A stretch of DNA of 64,000 bases from Persephonella marina EX-H1 (GTDB lineage: Bacteria > Aquificota > Aquificia > Aquificales > Hydrogenothermaceae). Below the pieces are notes generated by a model, which saw nothing but the letters and a program-made list of their open reading frames with translations, was not told the origin of the DNA and did not search any database. A program made the position numbers and the translations under genes. Within the stretch, counting starts at the first letter, position 1. Every line of letters begins with the position of its first letter. This document shows, piece after piece, positions 18,918-28,694 of this stretch. The stretch spans positions 186,001 through 250,000 of the forward strand of contig NC_012440.1 of the NCBI RefSeq assembly GCF_000021565.1, read 5' to 3'.

Positions 18918-18918
<1 letters not shown>
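18016..18918 (+). CDS. rpsB: 30S ribosomal protein S2, with acidic C-terminal extension
   Basis: A 300-residue S2. Core motifs: [20 protein letters not shown] at the start, [25 protein letters not shown], and [25 protein letters not shown]. The last 65 or so residues are a Glu/Lys-rich low-complexity tail beyond the usual S2 end. I choose ATG 18016 (AGGAGGT 8 nt upstream). The ATG at 18008 is out of frame. It overlaps tsf by one base, heading rpsB-tsf-pyrH. Confidence 0.97.
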
Positions 18919-20223
<1,305 letters not shown>

Positions 20224-20272
20224 CTTCTTTTCCTATCAAAATTCTTTTAATTCCATAACTTAAACTCTATCG

Positions 20273-20281
20273 TGATATAAT
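20273..20281 (+). promoter_or_regulatory. Extended -10 promoter of frr
   Basis: TGA-TATAAT at 20273-20281, 38 nt before the frr ATG, in the gap after pyrH. No good -35 is visible 16-18 nt upstream, as expected for an extended -10 promoter. Confidence 0.5.
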
Positions 20282-20319
20282 AAAATATTAGTCTTCACAA
20301 GTGGATAAAGGAGGTCGGG

Positions 20320-20874
20320 ATGATACAGGAATACCTGAAAGATGCTGAAAAAAGAATGAAAAAGGCTGTAGAGAAATTCAAAGAGGAACTGGCAAGTATA
20401 AGAACAGGAAGAGCATCAGTTGGTCTTGTTGAAAATATAAAGGTTGACTACTACGGGGCTGAGATGCCTTTAAAACAGATAGCATCAATAACAACACCAG
20501 AACCAAGTCAGATACTTATACAGGCGTGGGATCAGAATGCTGTTCCTGCCATAGAAAAAGCACTTCAGGAAGCAAATCTCGGAGCAAACCCGCAGACAGA
20601 AGGAAACCTTATAAGACTTATTCTTCCTCCCATGACAGAGGAGAGAAGAAGAGAGATAGTAAAGATGTTAGGGAAGATGGCAGAGGAAGCAAGGATAGCT
20701 ATAAGAAATATAAGAAGAGATGATAAAGAGAGAATTGAGGATCTGAAAAAGGAAGGATTTTCTGAAGACGAAGTGAAAAAAGCCCTAGAACAGCTACAGA
20801 AGATTACAGATAAATATATAAAACAGATCAACGATTTAGCCACTGCCAAGGAGGAAGAGATCCTCTCTATCTAA
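20320..20874 (+). CDS. frr: Ribosome recycling factor
   Basis: A 184-residue RRF. Seen: the N-terminal helix AEKRMKKAVEKFKEELASIRTGRAS, LKQIASITTPEPSQILIQAWD, LPPMTEERRREIVKM and the long C-terminal coiled coil. With EF-G it splits the post-termination ribosome. GGAGG is 11 nt before the ATG. A stretch in the +1 frame (20526-20723) is only a shadow. Confidence 0.97.
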   Translation: MIQEYLKDAEKRMKKAVEKFKEELASIRTGRASVGLVENIKVDYYGAEMPLKQIASITTPEPSQILIQAWDQNAVPAIEKALQEANLGANPQTEGNLIRLILPPMTEERRREIVKMLGKMAEEARIAIRNIRRDDKERIEDLKKEGFSEDEVKKALEQLQKITDKYIKQINDLATAKEEEILSI

Positions 20875-20878
20875 CTCT

Positions 20879-20906
20879 TTGACAATCTTTGAAAAATCCT
20901 TATATT
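20879..20906 (+). promoter_or_regulatory. Promoter of the rimP-nusA-ylxR-infB operon
   Basis: Consensus TTGACA at 20879-20884, 16-nt spacer, TATATT at 20901-20906, lying 36 nt before the rimP start and just after the frr stop. Confidence 0.7.
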
Positions 20907-20941
20907 AATCCTTAGTAAAATTTGAGTGGGGTATTGTAAAG

Positions 20942-21397
20942 TTGAAACAGGAGATAATTGAGAAAGTAAAGGAGATGCTTCAGCCTCTTTTAGAGGAGAG
21001 AGGCTTAAAACTTGTTGATATAGAGTATGTGACTGAAGGTAAACCTGTTTTAAGAATCTATATTTACAATCCTGAGGGAACAACAATAGAAGACTGTGAA
21101 TGGATAAGCAGAAGGATAGGAGCTTTACTTGATATAGAGGATCTTATACCTGTTTCCTATACACTTGAGGTGTCTTCCCCTGGACTTGAAAGAAAATTAA
21201 AAAATGTTGAAGAGTATGATATTTTTAAAGGAAGGGATATAAAGATAGTTTTAAAAGAGCCTGTTGACAAAAAGAATGTTATAAAAGGTGTTTTAAAAGG
21301 TAGAGAGGACAATAATATTATCGTTGAAGAGGAAGGAGAGGAGGTAAGGATACCTTTAGAGAATATAGCAAGGGCAAATTTAGAATTTAAACATTAA
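20942..21397 (+). CDS. rimP: Ribosome maturation factor RimP
   Basis: A 151-residue RimP: N-terminal KVKEMLQPLLEERGLKLVDIEY, GTTIEDCEWISRRIGALLD and YTLEVSSPGLERKL, then the C-terminal SH3-like domain (IKGVLKGREDNNIIVE). It is needed for 30S maturation. TTG start at 20942. It begins the conserved rimP-nusA-ylxR-infB order and is followed by nusA after 12 nt. Confidence 0.95.
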   Translation: MKQEIIEKVKEMLQPLLEERGLKLVDIEYVTEGKPVLRIYIYNPEGTTIEDCEWISRRIGALLDIEDLIPVSYTLEVSSPGLERKLKNVEEYDIFKGRDIKIVLKEPVDKKNVIKGVLKGREDNNIIVEEEGEEVRIPLENIARANLEFKH

Positions 21398-21409
21398 AGG
21401 GGAAGTGTA

Positions 21410-22534
21410 ATGGCAGTTAAACTAAAAAATGTGATAGAAGCGGTTGCAAAGGAAAAGAATGTTCCTGAGGAGATAATAGAGAAGGCACTTATAGATGGTA
21501 TCACAGCTGCTGTGAAAAAGGAGTACGGATATAAGGATAACGTTCAGGTTATATTTGATAAAGAGGCGGATGAGCTTAAGGTTCTTTTGAAAAAGAGGGT
21601 AACACCTTTTGTTGAAAACCCAAAAAGGGATATATCACTTGAAGAAGCGAAAAAGATAGATCCAAAAGCTGAGGTTGGAAGTTATGTGTTTGTTCCTCTC
21701 AATCTTGAGGAGCTTGGGAGGATAGCACTGAACGCAGCCAAGGAAGTTATAACACATAAAGTTGCGAGGGTTGAAAAAAATATACTTTTCAAAGAGTTTA
21801 AAGAGCTTGAAGGAAAGATAGTAACAGGAACGGTTAGAAGGTTTGAAGATGGGGATATTATAGTAGATTTAGGAAGAATAGAGGCTGTTCTACCGGAGGA
21901 AGAGCAGATAAAAAAGGAAAAGTACAGAGTTGGAGACAGGATAAGGGCTCTTATACTGAAGGTTATAAAAGATGGTTCCTATCCTGTTTATGAGAGAGGT
22001 AAGGTAAAAAGGGTTATAAAACCTATAGACAGGGACAAACCCCTCGTTATACTATCAAGAACACATCCAAACTTTTTAAGAAAGCTTATAGAGATAGAGG
22101 TTCCTGAGATACAGGAAGGTGAGATAGAGATAAAGGCTATAGCAAGAGAACCTGGTGAGAGAGCAAAGGTTGCTGTATGGACAGAGGATAAAAATATAGA
22201 TCCTGTTGGTGTTGTTGTAGGACTGAAAGGTAGCAGAATACAGAATGTATCTGCAGAGCTTTCAGGTGAGAAGATAGATGTTATAGAGTGGGATCCTGAT
22301 CCTGCACAGTTTATACTCAGAGCACTTTCTCCTTCACATCCAAAGAAATGGAGACTTCTTGAGGATGAGAAAAGAATAGAGGTTGCTGTCCCAAAAAATG
22401 AGCTCTCGCTTGCTATAGGAAAAGGTGGTATAAACGCAAAACTTGCACACAAACTTACAGGATGGCATATAGATATACTCAGCGAGGAAGATTTTGAAAG
22501 AATACAACAGCTTCCGAGAAAAACAGCAGGCTAA
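21410..22534 (+). CDS. nusA: Transcription termination/antitermination factor NusA
   Basis: A 374-residue NusA with N-terminal RNAP-binding domain (1-130), S1 domain (about 135-200, GKIVTGTVRRFEDGDIIVDLGRIEAV read in parts), KH1 (PGERAKVAVWTEDKNIDPVG, GLKGSRIQNVSAEL) and KH2 (ELSLAIGKGGINAKLAHKLTGW). It lacks the acidic repeats of E. coli NusA, as usual outside proteobacteria. It controls pausing, termination and antitermination. The following ylxR start lies inside its 3' end. Confidence 0.96.
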   Translation: MAVKLKNVIEAVAKEKNVPEEIIEKALIDGITAAVKKEYGYKDNVQVIFDKEADELKVLLKKRVTPFVENPKRDISLEEAKKIDPKAEVGSYVFVPLNLEELGRIALNAAKEVITHKVARVEKNILFKEFKELEGKIVTGTVRRFEDGDIIVDLGRIEAVLPEEEQIKKEKYRVGDRIRALILKVIKDGSYPVYERGKVKRVIKPIDRDKPLVILSRTHPNFLRKLIEIEVPEIQEGEIEIKAIAREPGERAKVAVWTEDKNIDPVGVVVGLKGSRIQNVSAELSGEKIDVIEWDPDPAQFILRALSPSHPKKWRLLEDEKRIEVAVPKNELSLAIGKGGINAKLAHKLTGWHIDILSEEDFERIQQLPRKTAG

Positions 22535-23056
22535 ACCTTTAAGAACCTGTATTTTATGTAAAAAAAAAGACCTAAGGAAGAGCTTATAAGATTTATTGCA
22601 GGTACAGATGAGGTTGATTTATTAAAGAAGAAAGGTGGAAGAGGTTATTACATCTGTCCGGAATGTGTTTTGAGGGTGAAAAGAAAGGGTATGAAGATAG
22701 ATCCTGAAAGACTGAGAGATCAGCTGAGAAAACAGATAGTAAATCTTATTCAGATAGGATGGAGAGGAAGAATTATAAGTATAGGTTACGATCAGGCTGA
22801 GAAGGAGATAAATAAAGGCAGAAAAGGTTTTCTTATATTGGCCACAGATGTGGCAGAAAGAACAAAAAGGAATATCTTAAGGCTGTTCAAAGGCGATTAT
22901 TTTGAGATTTTTACCAAGGAAGAGCTTGGCAGTTTTATAGGCAAAAAAAATGTGGGACTAATATTTGTCCCTGAAACCAAATTTGGTTTAAAATTAAAAA
23001 GTTTGATTAAACAATTTTTAGACCTTGAAGGAGGTAGTGTTAATTGTCAAAGATAA
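22494..23056 (+). CDS. ylxR: YlxR-L7Ae fusion RNA-binding protein, broken by an apparent frameshift at a nine-A run
   Basis: Reading from TTG at 22494 (GAGGAAG just upstream, 41 nt overlap with nusA) gives a YlxR (DUF448) start, [12 protein letters not shown], then the nine A's at 22560-22568, after which this frame stops at 22587-22589. One base back, the frame continues as [26 protein letters not shown], and then an L7Ae-like domain ([20 protein letters not shown]) to the stop at 23056. A tenth A, or a -1 slip, would give one 187-residue YlxR-L7Ae protein with normal motif spacing. YlxR proteins bind RNA and modulate RNase P; L7Ae-type YlxQ is often its neighbour. It overlaps infB by 13 nt. 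Confidence 0.8.
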
Positions 23057-25671
23057 AGATTTCCGATCTTGCTAAAGAGTTCGGAATGACTTGGAAAGAG
23101 CTTGCTGGAGAGATAGAGGAACTTACAGGAAAAACTGTGAAATCACCATCTACTAAGATAGATGAGGAGATAGTATCCCTTTTAAGGGATGTTTTACAGC
23201 CTGCTGAGGAAGTGGAAGAGGCTGTAGAGAAAAAGGTAGAAAAGGAGAAAGGTTACAGAATTTTTGAGCTATCCCACGACTGGAATATACCTTTTGAAGA
23301 ACTTGCAGAGGATCTTAAAGCGATAGGATACACAAAGAGCATAGACAATTTTACGATACTTGATGAGGAAACTGTAAACAGACTAAAAGATTACATAAAA
23401 GAGAAGAAAGAAAAGGAAAAAGAGAAAAAGAAAGAGGAAAAAGAAGAGAAGAAGGTAAAAGTAGAGAAAAAAGTTGAGGAAAAACCTGTAGAGGTTAAAA
23501 AGGAAGAGAAAAAAGAGGAAAAAGTTGAAAAAGTTGAGAAAAAAGAAGAAAAAGTACAGAAAAAGCCTGAGAAAAAAGAGGTAAAAAGAAAAGAAAAAAT
23601 AGTTGCGAAAGAAGAAAAACCGGAAAGGAAAAAAGCTGTAGAAGAAAAACCTAAGAAAAAGGAAGTTAAAGAAGTTAAAAAAGTAGAAAAGCCAAAGGTT
23701 GAGGTTGTAGAGGAAAAAGAGGAGACTAAGATAAAGATACCTGAAGCTGAGATAAGAAAAGAGACAAAGGAAGAGAAGGCAGAACTTGAAGCACTTAGAA
23801 AACTTATGGGGCCTCAGCCAAAGAAGAAGAAAAAGAAAAAGAAGAAAAAAGAGGAAGAAAAAGCACCTGTTGAAACAAAGGAAAAAGAGGAAGAGCTTAA
23901 GATAGCTATAATTCCGGAGGTTGTTACTGTAAGGGAGCTTTCAGACATACTTGATATGCCTGTTAATGAGATTATGGCAGAACTTCTTAAAAGGGGCATT
24001 TTGGCAACTGTTAACCAGACTATAGATCCTGAGATAGCTCTCCAGATAGCTGAAGAACATGGTTATTTAGCAGAGATACAGAAAGAAGGAGAGGAGGTTA
24101 AGATTGTTGAGGAGCTTCCTCAGGAAGAGAAGAAAAAACTCTTAGGTGAAGAGGAAGAAGAGGAAGAAAATCTTGTTGAAAGACCTCCTGTTGTTACCGT
24201 TATGGGTCACGTTGACCACGGAAAAACAACACTTCTTGATACTATCAGAAAGACAGATGTTGCTGCAAAGGAGAAAGGTGGAATAACACAGCATATAGGT
24301 GCTTATAAGATAAAACTGAGCAATGGTAAGGAGATAACATTCCTTGATACACCTGGACATGAAGCTTTCACAACACTCAGGGCAAGAGGTTCTAAGGTTG
24401 CTGATATAGCTGTCCTTGTTGTTGCTGCAGATGATGGTGTAAAGCCGCAGACAGTTGAGGCAATAAACCACGCAAAAAGTGCTGGTGTTCCTATAATAGT
24501 TGCTATAAACAAGATAGATAAGCCAGGTGCTGATCCTGAAAGGGTAAAAAGAGAGCTCGCCCAGTATGAACTTATACCTGAAGAGTGGGGTGGAGACACA
24601 ATAATGGTTCCTGTTTCTGCAAAAACAGGACAGAATGTTGAGGAGCTCCTTGAGAATATACTTCTTGTTTCTGAGATACTTGAACTCAAGGCAAATCCAA
24701 ATAGACCTGCAATTGGAACTATCATAGAATCAAAACTTGATCCAAAAAGAGGACCTGTTGCGACAGTTCTCATAGAAAATGGAACGCTTCACCAGGGAGA
24801 TTACTTTGTTGCCGGTTTTACATGGGGTAAAGTTAGGGCTATGTTTGATGAGAGAGGAAGACAGGTAAAAGAGGCTACACCTGGAACACCTGTTGAAGTG
24901 CTTGGATTTAACGAGGTTCCACAGGCAGGGGATAAATTTGTTGTTAAACCTTCTGAAAGGGAAGCAAGACTCCTCGCTGAGCAGAGAAAGCAGAAATACG
25001 AAGAGGAGCTTCAGGCTAAGAGAACAAGAATCCATCTTGAGAACCTGAAAGATGTTAAAGAGATAAATATTATTCTTAAGGCTGATGTTCAGGGATCACT
25101 TGAGGCTATCACGAAATCTATAGAAGAGCTTTCAGAGAAGTTTGAGGATGTAACGATAAATATTATTCACAGCGGAATAGGAGCTATAACGGAAAGTGAT
25201 GTTATGCTGGCTGCAGCATCAAATGCTCTGATAATAGGCTTTAATGTAAGACCTGACGCTTCAGCAAGAAAGGCAGCTGAGGAAGAGGATGTTGATATCA
25301 AAATATACGGAATAATCTATGATCTTATAGATGATCTTGAGAAAGCTCTTAAAGGTATGCTTACACCTAAGGAAAGAGAGGTTCTTCTCGGTATATGTGA
25401 GGTAAAACAGATATTCAGAATAAAAGGTGTTGGAACTGTTGCAGGATGTATGGTGACAGAGGGTGTTATAAGGAGAAATGCTAAAGCGAGACTCGTAAGG
25501 GATGGTGTTGTTATCTACGATGGTGAGATAACATCCCTGAAAAGATTTAAAGAGGATGTTAAGGAAGTAGCGAAAGGCTACGAGTGTGGACTTATGCTTA
25601 AGGACTTTAATGATATAAAGCCTGGAGACCAGATAGAGGCATACGAGATAGTACAGGAAAAGGCAGAGTGA
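23044..25671 (+). CDS. infB: Translation initiation factor IF-2
   Basis: An 875-residue IF-2. Two IF2_N domains: the N-terminal one and a second at about residues 290-350 ([26 protein letters not shown]). Between them is a Lys/Glu-rich linker (about 115-285). The GTPase has G1 [10 protein letters not shown]3 [16 protein letters not shown]4 NKID and G5 SAKTG, followed by beta-barrel and C-terminal fMet-tRNA-binding domains. TTG start at 23044, overlapping the ylxR/L7Ae end. The linker is low-complexity and gives antisense ORFs that should be ignored. Confidence 0.97.
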   Translation: MSKIKISDLAKEFGMTWKELAGEIEELTGKTVKSPSTKIDEEIVSLLRDVLQPAEEVEEAVEKKVEKEKGYRIFELSHDWNIPFEELAEDLKAIGYTKSIDNFTILDEETVNRLKDYIKEKKEKEKEKKKEEKEEKKVKVEKKVEEKPVEVKKEEKKEEKVEKVEKKEEKVQKKPEKKEVKRKEKIVAKEEKPERKKAVEEKPKKKEVKEVKKVEKPKVEVVEEKEETKIKIPEAEIRKETKEEKAELEALRKLMGPQPKKKKKKKKKKEEEKAPVETKEKEEELKIAIIPEVVTVRELSDILDMPVNEIMAELLKRGILATVNQTIDPEIALQIAEEHGYLAEIQKEGEEVKIVEELPQEEKKKLLGEEEEEEENLVERPPVVTVMGHVDHGKTTLLDTIRKTDVAAKEKGGITQHIGAYKIKLSNGKEITFLDTPGHEAFTTLRARGSKVADIAVLVVAADDGVKPQTVEAINHAKSAGVPIIVAINKIDKPGADPERVKRELAQYELIPEEWGGDTIMVPVSAKTGQNVEELLENILLVSEILELKANPNRPAIGTIIESKLDPKRGPVATVLIENGTLHQGDYFVAGFTWGKVRAMFDERGRQVKEATPGTPVEVLGFNEVPQAGDKFVVKPSEREARLLAEQRKQKYEEELQAKRTRIHLENLKDVKEINIILKADVQGSLEAITKSIEELSEKFEDVTINIIHSGIGAITESDVMLAAASNALIIGFNVRPDASARKAAEEEDVDIKIYGIIYDLIDDLEKALKGMLTPKEREVLLGICEVKQIFRIKGVGTVAGCMVTEGVIRRNAKARLVRDGVVIYDGEITSLKRFKEDVKEVAKGYECGLMLKDFNDIKPGDQIEAYEIVQEKAE

Positions 25672-25672
25672 C

Positions 25673-26308
25673 CTAAAACATAGTTATCTTCTTTGCTATG
25701 TCTCTCTGCCTTTCAAAAACATACTTTACTATCTGGTTTCTTACCCTGTTTGGGATATCTAAAAGCTTTATACCCACTCTAATGAGATTATTTCCCTGGT
25801 CTTTTATGTAGACTATCTTTCCCTTAATATCAAAAACAGTTCCCTTCAGTTCAAGTTCCATCTCCTTCTCTTCACCTTCCTTTAAGCCTATATCAGAAGG
25901 AAGTATTATTCCTATACCAGCTTCACTTATATCCTCAATAGGGTATTTTTTTCCGTCAATTATCAGGAATGCTGGGTTTTCAGGAGATGTTGTAACCCTT
26001 ACATACCTTCTGTTGAGTTTTGGCTCAAGGGCAAGAGTAGGAAATGAAGTTACCATCTCTTTATCATCATGTATTATTACCGTAGCGATAAATATATCAT
26101 TTCTGTACTTGAAATAGATAACCCTGTTATCAAGAAGAGGTATTCTCAGTTTTTCATTAAAACTCCATATTATCTGTTTCCTCTCATAATCTATATCAAG
26201 GACTTTAAGTTTCGCCTTTACAGGAACTTCATTAAAAAATACAGCAACCTCAATGCTGTCCTGTTCTTTCATCCAGTTAAGTACTTCCCTTAAAAAACTT
26301 TTTTCCAT
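25673..26308 (-). CDS. PilZ domain c-di-GMP receptor (YcgR-like)
   Basis: A 211-residue protein with an N-terminal YcgR-N-like beta domain (about 1-95) and a PilZ domain (about 100-205). The c-di-GMP motifs are visible: the Arg-rich NRRYVRV switch and EDISEAGIGI, matching RxxxR and (D/N)xSxxG. It would sense c-di-GMP and change motility or surface behaviour. Two GGDEF/EAL proteins in this window (43.1 and 56.2 kb) could control its ligand. It is convergent with infB, one base apart. Confidence 0.88.
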   Translation of the reverse strand: MEKSFLREVLNWMKEQDSIEVAVFFNEVPVKAKLKVLDIDYERKQIIWSFNEKLRIPLLDNRVIYFKYRNDIFIATVIIHDDKEMVTSFPTLALEPKLNRRYVRVTTSPENPAFLIIDGKKYPIEDISEAGIGIILPSDIGLKEGEEKEMELELKGTVFDIKGKIVYIKDQGNNLIRVGIKLLDIPNRVRNQIVKYVFERQRDIAKKITMF

Positions 26309-26348
26309 CCTCTCTCCTTTTACTATATAATTTTCCAGGGGGTAATAA

Positions 26349-27407
26349 ATGTCTGCTATAGATTATATACAACTTTCCTATATAAAAGGCATAGGAAATA
26401 AAACGTTAAAGCTATTAATAAATACTTTCGGCAGTCCGGAGAATATTTTTCAACTTTCTTTCAGTGAGCTATCGTCTGTTGTAGGAAGTTCTGTAGCTGA
26501 GCTTATACTGAAAAGGGATAAAAGCCTTAAGAAGAAGGCTGAAGAAGAGTTTTTGAGGGCTGAGAAATCAGGCGTGAAGATCATTCACTTTAATGACCAT
26601 TCCTATCCGGAACTTCTTAGAGAGATACCTGATCCCCCTTTATACCTTTACTGTAAAGGAAGGCTTGATCTGGCCAGAGCTGTTTCCGTTGTTGGAAGTA
26701 GAAGATTTACCTCTTATGGAAAAACTGTTACAAAACAGATTGTTTCTTATCTTTCTGATCAGAATGTAAATATAGTATCAGGTATGGCCCTTGGGATAGA
26801 TTCTATAGCCCATGAGACAGCATTAGAGAGAAGCTGTCTGACTACAGCAGTTTTAGGTTGTGGTATTGATATTGCTTATCCTCCTGAGAACAAAAAGCTT
26901 TATGAGAGAATTATTGAAAATGGTGCTGTAATATCAGAGTTTCCTATGGGAACTCCCCCTTATAAGTATAATTTTCCAGTCAGGAATAGAACTGTTGCAG
27001 GGATTTCATATGCAACAATAGTGACAGAGGCCTCAGAAAAATCAGGAGCTTTAATAACGGCAAGACTTGCGAATGATTATGGGAGAGTAGTTTTTTCAGT
27101 CCCTGCAAATATAAACAACCCTCTTGCAAAGGGAAATAACATTCTTATAAAGGATGGGGCCATTCCTGTAGTTGATATGGAGAGTATAGATGAAAATCTG
27201 CCTTACATAAAAAGATCAGATAAAGAAGAGATTAATCTTTCAGAGATTGAGAAAAAGATACTTTTTATTCTTTCATCCCCTGAGCATATAGATATAATCT
27301 CTGAGAAAATGAACATATCTGTTTCCGATCTTATGGTAATCCTGTTTGATATGGAATTAAAGGGACTGATAACATCAGAAAATGGTATTTATATGAGATC
27401 TGTTTAG
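26349..27407 (+). CDS. dprA: DNA processing protein DprA/Smf
   Basis: A 352-residue DprA: N-terminal helix-hairpin-helix region (IDYIQLSYIKGIGNKTLKLL), the Rossmann core with VVGSRRFTSYGK, SGMALGIDSIAHETAL, AVLGCGIDIAYPPEN and SGALITARLANDYGR, and a C-terminal winged-helix-like domain. It loads RecA on incoming single-stranded DNA in natural transformation, which fits a genome with acquired islands and a type IV pilus-type ATPase. GGGGG precedes the ATG. The 3' end overlaps the convergent permease by 33 nt. Confidence 0.95.
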   Translation: MSAIDYIQLSYIKGIGNKTLKLLINTFGSPENIFQLSFSELSSVVGSSVAELILKRDKSLKKKAEEEFLRAEKSGVKIIHFNDHSYPELLREIPDPPLYLYCKGRLDLARAVSVVGSRRFTSYGKTVTKQIVSYLSDQNVNIVSGMALGIDSIAHETALERSCLTTAVLGCGIDIAYPPENKKLYERIIENGAVISEFPMGTPPYKYNFPVRNRTVAGISYATIVTEASEKSGALITARLANDYGRVVFSVPANINNPLAKGNNILIKDGAIPVVDMESIDENLPYIKRSDKEEINLSEIEKKILFILSSPEHIDIISEKMNISVSDLMVILFDMELKGLITSENGIYMRSV

Positions 27408-28694
27408 CTTTCTTTTTATAAATATCCTTCCTGTGATCTGTCTGTAGACAATTTCAAATAAAAATGCGAAGGATAGAATGAAAAATCCTGTTATAAAGCT
27501 GTCCCTCTGATTGTTCCACTGGTATATCAGAAGAATTATAAACACAGATAAGATAACAATCAGATTCAGTATGATAAATACCTTTTTTCCACCGGCTATA
27601 TTGGAAAGCCTGTAATGGGAGACTATAACAAAGATGTATATTATAAGGAATACATAACTGATAAGGGCTGATATCCCGTTTAGATCAAAAAACAGAGCAA
27701 AGATATAGCTGAGAACAGCTGTTATGAAAAGGCCTTCAGGTTCGTTAAACCATACCTTCCTTTCAAAAACCTTCGGTAGATGTCCTTTCTTTGATAAAAC
27801 GTATGCAATATTTGCTCCACCGTATAACGTTGCGTTAATAGCTGATGATGTTGAGAATAAAGCACCTATAGCAACAAGTGTAAAACCTATATCACCTAAA
27901 AATGGCTTTGCAGCTTCAGCGAGAGCATACTCTTTTGATCTTATAAGACCTTCAACACCTAAGTTTCCAAGTGCCACCACTGAAACGGAGATATAAATAA
28001 AAGCAACAATGAAGATACTTATGTATATAGCCCTTGGAACGTTTTTCTCTGGATTTTCTATGTTCTCAGATGCGTTTGTTATAAGACCAAAACCCATATA
28101 TGTCAAGAAAAGAACTGAGGATGCAAAAAAAGTGTTAACTATACTGCTGTTATTGAATACGGGTTTTATAAAATCTGGATTTATACTCCAGATCCCAAGG
28201 ACAACAAATGATAGGAGAACAGAAATCTTTATTAAGACTATCCAGAACTCAGCCTTTCCAACAGCTTTTGATCCAAAAAAGTTTAAAGCTGTAAATAATA
28301 CTATTATTGCACCTTCAACAGATGCCACAAAAACAGGCTTATCTGGAAGATGAAAAAGAGCGAGGAAATAACCTGAAAAAGCCTTGGCAAAAAGTGATAT
28401 AGATATCACATAACTGAACCACATCAGTATACTTAGAGTACCTGTTACAGGATTATCCCCTATACCTCTAATAATAAACTCTATCGGTCCTGCATTTGAT
28501 ATGAACTTTGATCCTAAAAATGAGTAAGAGTAAGCAACTGAGAATGATATAACAGCAGCTATAAAGAATGCTAAAGGGAGATTGTTCTCACATATCTGGG
28601 CACCAACACCGAGAATAGAGAATATACCGGCACCTATCATGGTGCCTACAGCTAAGGAGACAGCCTCCCACAGCCCTATCTTTGATTTTTTCAT
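27375..28694 (-). CDS. APC superfamily amino acid permease
   Basis: A 439-residue membrane protein of about twelve helices with the APC hallmark AVGTMIGAGIFSILG in TM1 and the TM6 region YMGFGLITNASENIENPEKNVPRAI (read in parts: GFGLITNASENIENP). It would import or exchange amino acids. The ATG begins on the base after the pnp stop, so it is the third gene of rpsO-pnp-permease. The substrate is not predictable. Confidence 0.88.
   Translation of the reverse strand: MKKSKIGLWEAVSLAVGTMIGAGIFSILGVGAQICENNLPLAFFIAAVISFSVAYSYSFLGSKFISNAGPIEFIIRGIGDNPVTGTLSILMWFSYVISISLFAKAFSGYFLALFHLPDKPVFVASVEGAIIVLFTALNFFGSKAVGKAEFWIVLIKISVLLSFVVLGIWSINPDFIKPVFNNSSIVNTFFASSVLFLTYMGFGLITNASENIENPEKNVPRAIYISIFIVAFIYISVSVVALGNLGVEGLIRSKEYALAEAAKPFLGDIGFTLVAIGALFSTSSAINATLYGGANIAYVLSKKGHLPKVFERKVWFNEPEGLFITAVLSYIFALFFDLNGISALISYVFLIIYIFVIVSHYRLSNIAGGKKVFIILNLIVILSVFIILLIYQWNNQRDSFITGFFILSFAFLFEIVYRQITGRIFIKRKLNRSHINTIF

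Noticed and set aside
20526-20723. 65-codon forward ORF inside frr
   Set aside because: Out-of-frame shadow of the ribosome recycling factor gene.
23400-23860. Repeated GAAAAAGAAG-like pattern as a DNA repeat or microsatellite
   Set aside because: It encodes the Lys/Glu-rich linker of IF-2 in frame; the repetition is low-complexity coding sequence.
21988-25035. Long antisense ORFs opposite nusA and infB
   Set aside because: No ribosome-binding sites or domains; their Ser/Phe-rich translations are shadows of Glu/Lys-rich genes.
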